Shown: positions 1-11,200 of the stretch, piece by piece
Numbering within the stretch: the stretch's first letter is position 1
How the letters are laid out: each line of letters begins with the position of its first letter
NCBI GenBank assembly: GCA_007844125.1
Contig: CM017563.1
Location: 23,012,047-23,076,046, forward strand
Reading direction: 5' to 3'
Length of the DNA: 64,000 nucleotides
DNA from: Sinonovacula constricta
Lineage: Eukaryota; Mollusca; Bivalvia; Cardiida; Solecurtidae
The notes under the pieces: model-generated
The model's input: the letters and a program-made list of their open reading frames with translations, nothing else
The model's database searches: none
What the model was told of the DNA's origin: nothing
Position numbers and translations under genes: made by a program

Positions 1-1430
1 CAAACAGAGTCGTTTTCATAAATTCTAAGGTATTTAAAATGCGCTTAATCTAAATAATGTCTTCTAAATAGGGAAAGAGGTATGTTTTTCTAAAGTGGAA
101 ATGACAGAAATCGTATCAACGGAACTGAGATCTGCGTTACTAAAAAATGAAGAAAAAACCAAGTCTGGCTCTTACCTGCTGCACACACCAAAATAAAATA
201 ATTGCATGCAGGCTGAAGTTATGGATCTGTTATTTTTGCCAAGATAACTAGATCCTAGTATTAACCGAGTTTATATGTTACCTTATAATATGCCATTATG
301 GTAAATGTTAATATTGATGTTCTAATTCCCCATTGGTAGCTATGTGAAGTTTTCTTCTATTTGAACTTTGTGTCGACATGTTTTTATGATATACCTAAAT
401 GAAAATGTAAACTTTTATTAGACATAATCTTACATTGACGGTAGGGGGTTGTTGGGTGCATGTGCGCGAGACATTCATTTCTTAGCGAGATTGTTCGCCA
501 TTGTATCACCTAACATCCCCACATGACCTCGGCTTTAGACAATGTTAATAATGATAAATCTATAAATTCCTTTAATCAATTATTGCCTGTTGCTGCCGTT
601 AGCAGAATTAGGAGCAAATAGTTCGCTAAGCGAGTCAGTATACAGATCTATTGTCTTATTTGTAAACTTGTTTTATTTATCCATGCAAGGTATTCCTAAA
701 TTGCAAGTAGTTGAAAATTGTTTGTCATTTAATTTAATGTTGGCTGAGTTAAACATCCTATTAATTTTAATTGGTATTCAGCACCTGATATTAAGAAAAC
801 TAATGCGTCTATACTGCTAGTTCTATATTACTTCTACTTTTATATACATAATAGTGACACGCAACCGTTACTAAAAGAACCATAAACAATAGCAACCCAT
901 TCTCGTACACTTAAATGTGAAGTATGACCACTGGCGAGAATGTGGAAACTACCAGAGAGACGTCCCGCGTCGATGTCGTAATCCGTTGCCCGGGGCAATT
1001 TTTTTCCCAACACCAGAAGTTGTGTAACATCCGGGCAACGATCTATTACCTATTGCTCTATTACACTACTGTCGGAACATTGCTTCCGTTCTAGCTACTT
1101 TCGGCCATTAAATATTTTTTCATCGCAAGAACACTACTTTTTCAAGTTAAGTTAATTTAGATAAGATTTCAAAGACACAAACGTCCTACATATGTGTGAT
1201 TATTATTTTCATACATAAGAATAAGCACCTTTTTTCAGTTTATTGTTGAAATGAAGAGAAGATAGAAAATGTTCCCAACAAAATCTGAGAAAGAACCGTG
1301 ATTTTTTTCAGCTGTTGACGTAAAGAAGTAAAGGCTCTTTTTTCGCTGTAATTTTAAAGAAAAAATATAAGAGCAAATCATTTTGACATTACTATTTTTA
1401 GACCTTTTTAAATAATCATGTATTTATGTG
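1..1430. other. intergenic, nothing supported
   Basis: AT-rich sequence. Only short chance reading frames are present, without domain signatures, plausible splice sites or recognisable repeats. Confidence 0.5.
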
Positions 1431-1435
1431 GAGAC

Positions 1436-1612
1436 GATGTCAATTCGAAGCAGATACAGTGCTGCCTCCACTGTGTATAACATGTCGTGAACGCATGCCA
1501 TGATACCACACCCAGTTTAATTATCCTGACACTGGGAAAATCAGTTGTGGATCTACTTTATATTTGCTTGAGCGTTTGCAAGGGAGGCATACCACCACTA
1601 TTCTCGAGTCCC
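1436..1612 (-). mobile_element. SINE fragment lacking tRNA head
   Basis: This stretch matches the body of the SINE copies at 3,870-4,180 and 11,606-11,909: the blocks GCAGATACAGTGCTGCC, ATGATACCACACCCAG and ATATTTGCTTGAGCGTTTGC occur in the same order. It ends before the tRNA-like promoter part, so it is a 5'-truncated copy in minus orientation. Divergence from the other copies suggests an old insertion. Confidence 0.7.
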
Positions 1613-1784
1613 AGAAATGCATTGTATAAAACGATATCTTATTGAAGATGTAGTGATGTGTTGTTTTATTGTATTATCGATATAGTACTACAAAAGCTGA
1701 TGTAGCAGCGGCTTATACTTCACCTTCTATAACCACAACCGCTGCTACAAAACTACAAAATATACATACTTCAATTACTGCTAC

Positions 1785-2112
1785 TACTACAACAAGTACT
1801 ACTTCTACAACAACAACTACTACTACTTCTACTACCACAACTTCTGCTACTACTACTACAGCTATCACTACTACAACTACAGCTACTAGTACTACTACTG
1901 CTGCTGCTGGTTCTACTACTACTACTTTTACTACTAAAACTACTACTTTTACTGCAGTAACAACTACTACTGCTACTTCTACTTCTTTTAATACATCAAC
2001 AACTTCTACTACTTCTATTACTACCACTACTAGTACTACTTCTCCTACTAGAACAACATCAAATACCACTGCTGCTGCTACTACTTCAGCAGCAACAACA
2101 ACAACAACAACA

Positions 2113-2183
<71 letters not shown>

Positions 2184-2216
2184 TACTACAACTTATATTA
2201 CTGTTGCTACTACTAC
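1785..2216 (+). repeat. (ACT)n/(ACA)n trinucleotide microsatellite
   Basis: About 430 bp of interrupted ACT and ACA triplets, becoming a pure ACT run around 2,113-2,176. It produces a threonine-rich frame on the plus strand and valine- or serine-rich frames on the minus strand. These frames follow from the repeat; there is no signal peptide, domain or splice context, so I do not call a gene. Confidence 0.9.
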
Positions 2217-2309
2217 TATGAATACTATGACTACTACTTCTTCTAGTCGTAATAGTAGTAAAGCACAAAATTGCAAAATGCATGTTTCATTTATGCATAA
2301 AATATAGCA

Positions 2310-3860
2310 TGATTTAATCGTGCTGTTTTAAATCACACTTTCTTAAAAGTCTAGATAAAGACATGATATTTTAATAAAAGTCAACGTACTTTGTTTCGTA
2401 TCTCTTCCGGATCAGGGAGGCAAATTAAAAACAATATGTCGGAATGGGTTTTGTCCGGCTAGAAAAAGTAATAGGAGGGTTTGTTCGATCCTATCGTAAT
2501 AGCGGGAGGGGAAATGTCCAAAAGATTGTGAATCCGACTGTTATTTTAAATCTCTTTACAGCTAAATATACTCAAAACTAGACTAACTACATGCGAAGTC
2601 ACTTCATTTTACTCGCGGAAATGCGAAGTTCGGCTAACATTGCGCAACTCCATTTTGCCGCGAAGTGACTCCATTTCTATGGAGGAAATGTCCATTCTAC
2701 GTGAAGTCAATCTTTTTTCATTTACTCCACACTTCGCGTTTGCAGGACGTTTCTTCAAAGCGGTACTGTACACTTAAGGTATACCTAATGTAATGCTGAA
2801 TGATTGGTTTGATAGATATGATATTGCAAATATTATATTTTCTTCTTCGTCGCAATTGACTGTGGCTTTGATAAAAGATTATGGCAAACGAGGATGAAGT
2901 GCCAGATAAGGAAGAACGATGCCGTTACAATTGTAACTTTACAAACTACTTCATCAGATACAATTTTTTCCTGAATATAGTTCACAAAAGCAACAGTAAC
3001 AAAAACGAACAGACAGTAAGGTTAACTTAAACTACGAATAAGTAAGGCCAGAAGTCATAAGTCATATATATAACATTTGCTTCTAACAGCTGAGGGCGTT
3101 TTGGAAGTAAATATATTGAAATATATTGTTACCTGCAAAACAGACATATCTTCGTTTACAAATTTAACTTACTGTGCACATTACTCTAAGTTAATCGAAC
3201 TTTAAATGACGGAGCTTATCATTTATCCAGCTATATAATATACGATACAGCGCCACAGAAGAACATACAACGAGTTTAAGCAATAAAGCATAATGACAAA
3301 AATTCGTTAATTACCCTCAAGATCGGGCAAGCTATGTTTGCAATGCCTGTTTAAAGTGTACAGATATTGTGTGACAGCTAAAACAAAAGGTCGTATAGAT
3401 AGTAATCGTTCATGTTTCGTTTAAAAACACTTTCGATTTCTAGTTTGATACATAATGTAAATAAAACCAAAAACAGAAGTCAATTTATTTTGCTAAATAA
3501 ATACTTTATACAATCCTGTGTTGCTTTGTTATATCAGCTCGCCAAGCAGAATTGGAAGCTAAAACATAAAAAAAACGCCAGGCCACTATTGCACAGTGAT
3601 GATAAATGTCATTAATTCATAGACTAACTATATGCCCCATCTGATATCAATGCCTTTGAACGAGTGTCAGTGAGGTTTGTATGTAATCAGTCTCCTGTAA
3701 TATCCAATAAAGCTAATGAAGAGACGTGGCTGTGTTCTGAAATAGTATCTAATAGCTATGTTTATGGTATCTGGGTTTGTGTCACGTTAAATATGTCAGA
3801 TGCAATAACAAGGGTGCGCCTAACAATAGATGATGTATGCATCATTTAAGTAGAGTCTAG
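2310..3860. other. intergenic, nothing supported
   Basis: Small frames at 3,412-3,615 and 3,664-3,849 have AT-driven composition and no recognisable motifs. No repeat family shared with the rest of the window was seen. Confidence 0.45.
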
Positions 3861-3865
3861 TTTGT

Positions 3866-4182
3866 TTATTAGGTTTATCGTCTCACTCAAAGTATTTCAG
3901 TTATCTGGAGACGGTGTCCACTTGAAGCAGATATAGTGCTGCCTTCACTGTGTATAGCATGCCGTGAACACCTGGCATGATACCACACCCAGTCACATTA
4001 TCCTGACACGGAGCCAACCAGTCATGGAACTACCCTTATATTTGCTTGAGCGTTAGCAAGGGAGCTATACCACTATCATTTTAACGACTTTGGTATGTCG
4101 CGGCCCGGGATCGAACCCGGGGCCTCCCGTACCTCGAGCCGACGCTCTACCGATTGCGCTATCATGTCCGTTGTAGAGTCTA
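3866..4182 (-). mobile_element. tRNA-derived SINE, near full length
   Basis: Read on the minus strand, the element begins with a tRNA-like head containing an A-box-like block and a B box (complement of GGATCGAACCCGGGG). It then has a body of about 200 bp and ends in an ATAAACA-type tail. It is collinear with the copy at 11,606-11,909 and the plus-strand copy at 53,503-53,786. An internal RNA polymerase III promoter is expected for this class. It may belong to the broadly distributed bivalve tRNA-SINEs, but I cannot check the family name. Confidence 0.85.
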
Positions 4183-4189
4183 GTCCAGG

Positions 4190-6740
4190 ATATAATCAGG
4201 GCAGAACCAAATTCCATATACATGACTCATTCAATTATCGTCTAATAACATACCTTGTTTTTATAAGTTTAATGTGTGTTGCATGTCTAATAATTAAAAT
4301 GTTATTAAACAAAAATACGAAGAAAACGTTTCATGTATGTACGATGGAATATTTTCAATGCGTCCTTTCATATTTCTAATCAAATATCGAAAATGTAATC
4401 CAAAATAGTCAATATTTTTTTCTAGAAATAGGTAAATTATAGGAAATTTATGAGTATATACAATAATGTAAACCCCCAAGTAAGTCGCCAACATATAATA
4501 GAGTGTTTGTAATGTGTATGTGGCCAGCAAGAGCATGTTGCCAACCATAACTCAGAAACTTGTGCTACTTTAGAAAAAGGAACTTGCAAAATTGGAGACT
4601 CGGTGGTTATTTTTAACACTGACTCGATCAGCGGTACCTAGGTTGTCTTGGATATTACCAACACGTTTATAGTTTAAATGCATTTATTTCCATCAATCAA
4701 TCACAAACTGATATTGATATTAAGACTTGTGTCCATCACTAGGTCAGCATTTTATTTGTACGTTGTCATATTTTTTAAATCTTTTAGCAGGGCACAACAA
4801 AGTTTATCATTACTTTGCTAAGAGTGTTGTTAGTTTTATTGAGGCACTACACAAATAAACAAAGACACTTCATAATTATTCGGCTATTGAGATTACAGAA
4901 CATTTTGCTAAAAGGACAACCAAGACAGAGAATAAACATGACCGTAAAGGAATCGCAAATATCTTGGTAAAAAGCAACTGACAGTAAATTAAACATGTTT
5001 ATGGTTTCTTTTCATTTTGCGGCATGGTTTATTCTGCTATAAAGAAAGACATTTAATAGAAAAGATTGAATTTCCGATGCAAAGCATTTTCCGTTTATCT
5101 ATTTTTAATATTTGACCCTTTTGAGAACGAAAAAAGTCTAGAACGGTAAACATGCATATAAACGTATATACTTATTGATTACTTAGATTATGTGCTTAAA
5201 ACGTGTTCCAAATATGTTAGCTATGGTAATAACGCTCGTGCGCTGCATAATTCTTCTGGTTCGTTGAGTTGACACGCTTCACAGACATTTCACTTATCAA
5301 TATTTAAAGTTTGTTTTACATTAATAATCTGAACCGTTACGGTCAGTTGCAATAATCGTATTCAAGACGAAAACAGTCAACATGTAGATCAAAGTTTTAT
5401 GTTGCACGATGTTCGTTATATAGCAAGAAAATGCACGGTTTCATACACCAAGTATTGATGTTAAATTTCTTAAAATCGTTTATTGGCGACTAAAAGCATG
5501 TTATATGCTCGCTTACTATAATTTAATAATAATAGTTTATTATTAAACATGTTCAATAAATATTTGTATAAAGTGGCAACTCGTGTCAAACAAACTGAAA
5601 TTATCTTTGGCAAAAAAGTGATTTGATGACTGTGGTATGGAACTCATTTTTGACATTAAGTGTGTTATTGCTTAATTCTATAGGCTGCAAACGATAATTT
5701 TCCCAACATAGATACAGTTTTTGTGAACAGTTGTTTTCAACAATTATAGTTTAAGAAATATACATATAATAGAATTTTCATAACTAAAACTGTTCTCCGA
5801 TGATTTTTTGTTTCTTATTAAATAAACTTGTCAGTAAACCGTAAATATTTTATCGAGTTTAAATGCAAAATTTCTGTACAAAGTATGCTTATACTCTCTG
5901 AATATTGGCTTATTAAAGAACTCCTTTATTCCATTCACCTAGGTTTTTAAATCAGTCAAAGGGAAAGCACAACGACTGAATATTTGCCATCCACACAGTC
6001 AAGGTTGTCTTTCATCACCACAAGCCTAATCACCAGCCCGACGATATGGTACAGATGATAATATGAATTGCATGATGGTGTCCTCCTCCTCCTCCTCCAT
6101 CTTATAATCATTATCATATTGCCATTAAACAACGTAGTTTATTATCATAATTTTACAGTTCTGCTTATTCTTGGAAAATCAATACGACGAAACCACTCAA
6201 CCAAAAGGAAATTACGCAACTGAAAACTGTTTATCAAACGAAAGCAGTGTCATAGGATTCATGTCTCGGCTTAATTTATTTTTTATAATTTGATATATTT
6301 TAATCATAATTTATATACTTGGTGCGTGATAATTAACGCATGGCAAGCACAATAATAGAATGTCTGTCTAAATATTTATTAAAATGAATGGATTATATGT
6401 ATCTTTTTCACGAACTTTGTTTCCAGTACCAAGACAAGTATTAAAGTCAAGTTAACAGATATAAAGGGACTGAGTTTAATCTTTACAATATAACAAGGAA
6501 CCGAAAACGCTCTGGCCGCGAATTCGATTATCATGTAAAATCATTTCCTCATCTTGACAATCATTTGTAACAAAAATCGTGGGAAAAAAGATATAATGTC
6601 TGAATTAATTGCTAGACCTAATTTGCATTTTGCATAAACCACATGCATTTTTATATTACACTCGAGTTATTATTCTTTCTGTTCCTCTCTCCACCCGCTC
6701 TCTCTCACTTTCTTTATCTCTTCCTCTTTCTCTCATTCTC
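4190..6740. other. intergenic, nothing supported
   Basis: No coding signature on either strand. A short (TCC)n run lies at 6,081-6,098 and CT-rich sequence at 6,690-6,745. Confidence 0.45.
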
Positions 6741-6746
6741 TTTCTT

Positions 6747-6830
6747 CTCATAATATATATATATATATATAGTGGTACAGTCGTACCACTAAAAAGATTA
6801 ATATATATCTTTAGTGGTACGACTGTACAA
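6747..6830. repeat. (AT)n run plus nested inverted repeat
   Basis: A TA run at 6,750-6,770 is followed by a perfect 19-bp inverted repeat (6,775-6,793 with 6,810-6,828, unit GTACAGTCGTACCACTAAA). The left arm and its flank contain a smaller palindrome, AGTGGTA/TACCACT. This could fold as a hairpin or cruciform and may be a small foldback element inserted into TA sequence. Confidence 0.75.
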
Positions 6831-7519
6831 GGACATCACATCAAGGTCAAGGTAATTACCACTAATAGGGGTGTTGAATGAAAACCGAGCAAAGAACTAT
6901 TTACGGGTTTGACATATTTTTAACAAAGTCGAACCTTTAAATTTAGATATTGTCAGTCGCTATGAGATACCACAAATATATCTTCATAATTACAGTCTAT
7001 TGAGATATAACCATGCAAGTTAGTGAAGACACACATTCAACTAACATGTTTAAGCACGATTTTATATTATTATTTAGTTAGTTTCATTTATTGAACAAGA
7101 ACACTCATTCCCGGAAAATTCAACCTCGAAACATTACACTGACTTCATTTTAAAGATTAACTATGTCCTTCTTTTTACGGCAGGCTGTGCTAAATAACTT
7201 TTTATCTGTTTAGTAAAAAACTTAACTTTTAAGTAACAAAAAATACATATAAAACAAACATATCTAGATTGAATGCTGCAAACAATAGCACATGCAAATC
7301 ACGCTCAAATTAGAATGCTTTTGCAAAATATATACATGATACATTAGTAAAGACAACTTTTCGAGGTTTTAAAAAAAACAAAAACAGAATCAGTCAAAAT
7401 AGTACATCAACAGTTTGGAAGCAAAAGGTGGAAATTTTGCGTGATATTGAGCATCCTAAAAGGAAATGAACAACAAAATAATTATAGGATATAATATCTG
7501 ATTATATACAAGTAATTTA

Positions 7520-8128
7520 ACGTGCTCAATCTTAAGGCTCGTTTCTCTTATAGCTCCACGAAGACACTATTTTAGTTTGTTTCCGTGTGGAAAATACACA
7601 CGCAATCATATATCATATTTAGAAGCTTAACGTACGCAATTTATGGCTCGTTTTTGTGGACGCTGTTAGCACAAAATTGTATGTCTCTTTCCTCTGTAAG
7701 CTACACGCATACCACTGTGTGACTCGTTTCTGGGGAAGCTGCATGCACATAATTGACTGGCTCGTTTCTCTGAACTGAAAAATACATGCACTATATATTA
7801 TGGCTCGCATTATTTTTTTCTGAAAGCTTCATGGACATTCGGTTTTGGCTCATTTCGGTGGAAGCTACAAGCACACACTGTGACATCTTGCATTTCCGGA
7901 AGCTGATTGGCATGGCCGTTATTGCATAATTTCGGAAACTAGCCCTCGTATGCATAACGCGTTTCTCTAGCACAGGTACGAATACATCGTTATTCTGAAC
8001 GCTAAAGGCATACATTTTTATATGATCGCATTTCTAAGCTAAACACTGACACGTCATTGTAAATTGGCTTACCTTACCGCAGCACGAGCCACTGTTATGA
8101 CACGTTTCTTAGAAAATCGCATGCACAT
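7520..8128. repeat. degenerate ~39-bp minisatellite
   Basis: Diverged copies of a unit resembling GGCTCGTTTCTCnGnAAGCT followed by CATGCACAT recur at roughly 7,536, 7,644, 7,681, 7,720, 7,761, 7,801, 7,847, 7,884, 7,923, 7,958 and 8,099. Spacings are mostly 35-46 bp. Because 39 bp is 13 codons, minus-strand frames show a repeating 13-residue pattern. The array runs into the terminal exon of the large minus-strand gene. Confidence 0.65.
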
Positions 8129-8231
8129 ACGCGCAAACTGAAAACGGTTCCAGGTGGGCATGTGAGAATAAGACCGCCATCTACGTACAGGAAATCCATG
8201 GGATGTCCAATGACTGGAACGAACAAGCAGC
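8095..8231 (-). CDS. terminal exon: four-cysteine module 6 and stop
   Basis: Acceptor TTTCTCCAG precedes a phase-1 exon encoding [13 protein letters not shown], then [18 protein letters not shown], ending NVS and TAA. It matches the pattern of the five upstream modules: C, about 22 residues, CPP-G-x-x-F, then C-x-C. The last ~30 nt overlap the minisatellite, so the C-terminal residues appear to derive from repeat sequence. No in-frame donor precedes the stop. Confidence 0.75.
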
Positions 8232-11200
8232 CTGGAGAAATAAAACACAGTGACATATTGTCGCAGCAACTGATGTAGTTGGAGGGATTTAAATTAATAA
8301 AACAGCGACTGGTGTTCAGTTATACAGAAATTGTGGTGTTTAATTATGCATATACAATGCCACATTAACATAGTGTTTAACTTACAAGACCCTTTTACTT
8401 GACATATCACTCTAAATTACACAATTCTATTTCCTAGAAATACGCGTAATAAAAACCATCTGTATCATGACCATCCTGTACTTGAAAGTCGAGATCCCAT
8501 TAAAGATGAAATTAAAGACACATGAAAAAACGTGTTTCGATATTAAATGATGTCTGATAATTTTTTAATGTGCCGTGTCTGTTGCTTACCATTATTTATA
8601 GATGGAGTGAGACATGTACAATGTCCTTGGTCATAGGTCGTGCTAGCTGGACATGTCAGCACCGCACCTGTCGGGACATCCAGGTACATTGTGGGGAATC
8701 CGTCTACAGCATCCAGTGTGCATTCTAATGGGGACAAAAGGTGTTTCGAATATGATAAACTGAAAGCACATCTTGGGCAAAACTAAATTAATTACAAAGA
8801 TGTGAAACGTACCTCGAGTCGTGTAAGTCAAGATATCCACTTCATAACGTTTACTAATTTATGATAAATAAACCTGTGTCTCAATTAGGGCAAGTGCCAC
8901 ATAATTGCATACGAAAAGGTGTGCCTGCTAAGGCTTTAAGTGGCATTCTAAGAACACATGTTCTCCATTTTAAATTAAAGAGGACACGCTGACACATGAA
9001 AAACGAGTCGGTGTCCTAGCGGAACGTTAAATTACAGAATTATCGCCGATGGGCTTTAGCCGGTTTTAATGTTTACTTTTTCTCCGGGTATTTAAGTATG
9101 TTAATGTGCCGAAGTGGAGAACGGTTTGGTGTAAGACCCGCTGAAGTCAAAATAGATGTATAAAGAACATATTTTTATCTGATATACAGATATATGAAAG
9201 CATGAGTGTAAAACATTAACATTAGAGGTTTCAATTTCATGAAACCTAACATTTCCGACAAAAACAATCAATAAAGGAATTAATTCAGGTTAATTTAATG
9301 TACATGTATCTGTACCTGCACCGTTTCTCTTCATACAGTGACACTTCTCTTCGTCAAATACATGACCTGGTGGACATGACTTCTCAATGATGCTGGTTGT
9401 ATGGTCGTCCATGGTTTCCCGCGTACAGCCTTAAATAAAGGTCAAAGTACTAAAAGCACTTCTGTTGTAAATATACACTTGCTATTTTTTTCGAGCAATA
9501 TTATCTTTTAACAACACCTGTTCTGTTATATTTAACTGATTAGACATAACGATCTGTCTGGTTAGGTCTTGTACGGTACACATGTATTTGTTGATTGACT
9601 TTAAAGGCAAGGCGACTTTCAACACGCGACCTTTGGAGTAGGCACCTAAATCAATACAGGTCTATAATAAAGGTTGATAGTTTATATATCTATTAACCAG
9701 TTTAACATAAAAACAGCATCTTATTAGACAAAGGTTATTAGAGGTACGTATTTTAAACAAGCATTATACTTAATTTACCAGAATTTCTAAACGCGTCTCA
9801 CGAAAGAAACGTCATTAGTCTATGTTCTGAAACTGGTGTTGGCTTACCATTACTTTCAGGTGAAGCGATACAAGTACACATTTTATTATCGAACACGGCA
9901 TTGGCGGGACACGACATCTCTACACCTGCTGTCGGGTATTGGTACTTGTTTGGAAACCCGTCAACTGCATCCAGTCTGCAAACTGTGTGGACAGTCGTGG
10001 TGGGAATGTAAAATATACGTGTGCTAATTAACATCCGTGGTGCTGAACACACGAGCAAGTTTTTATTAAAGCACAGTAGTATGCTAACGAAGGTAAACTT
10101 ATAAGAGATATGTCGCTTAGTGTTTAGAGAATAAACTAAATATCCTCGTCCATAACAAGATGAATAACAGTTGTCTTCTATTTCTTTAAATTTTCTCTCA
10201 GACAATGTACAAACAATATACTTACATAACAAATTTCCGAATAATGACTTATAAAACCTATTATAGAAAATAATTTATTACAGGAAATAAATTGAAACAT
10301 ATATTACACACTGGTTTAATAAACATAGACTTGTCAACCTGGTCAACCGCTGATCGAAGATGTTTTCCGAAAAAAGGAATCTCCATTATCCAAAACATCT
10401 TAGATCGTGATGCAGTGACATATGATCACTTGTCATTAATTTCATAATATATAAGCATAATTTTACCGTTAATTATGATCTCTTGATTTTCACTCATGAC
10501 AAAACAGTAAACTGTATACCCACAAAAATTCACAAATATAATAAAATCTTTCGAAAAATCTGTTACATGTATGTATATGTTTGTCGGAGTTGATCCCAGG
10601 CATATTAAAGGTATTGGGGAGTTGTTAAAATAGAGATCTTTAATAAATCAATTCGGATGACAATTACATGTAACTTAATTCAAACTACATTTGTACATAT
10701 TTACTTTTATTTTAAAGTAATGAGCAATTGTAGTCAGAATTGCAAATATTCCTGTTGGCCATCATGCCTGACATCGACGATATCTCCAACACTAATACTA
10801 TATTGTACATTTAGTAGTTAAATGAATTCAAAATGGGATTGAAAATCTCAAGTAAAATCAGTTATTCAATACTAACTATAACCATTGTCTTTAATACACC
10901 CGCACTCCTTAGTATCATACTGGTGATCTGGCGGACATCTCTTAACTTTCTTACTGACTGTGTCAAAGTACCGGCTCGGGTCCTCTGTTCCTTCCAGCGT
11001 ACAACCTCAAATAGATATTTAAAGATGGTAATTTGCAATTTGCTCATACTTAATGAATTAACAGAACCATTTTTTCTCTATTTTCGGAATATTGGGCACC
11101 GTATTTGCAAAAACATGTGTTTAAGACGAAATACAATTGTTAGACAGTACACATTGCAAAGGGAATAACTAGCTCTGAATGTTTATTATTTCAAAAATCT

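Noticed and set aside
4095..4180. tRNA-like sequence considered as a genuine tRNA gene
   Set aside because: It is the head of a SINE, with a conserved non-tRNA body and tail shared by other copies; the stems are imperfect.
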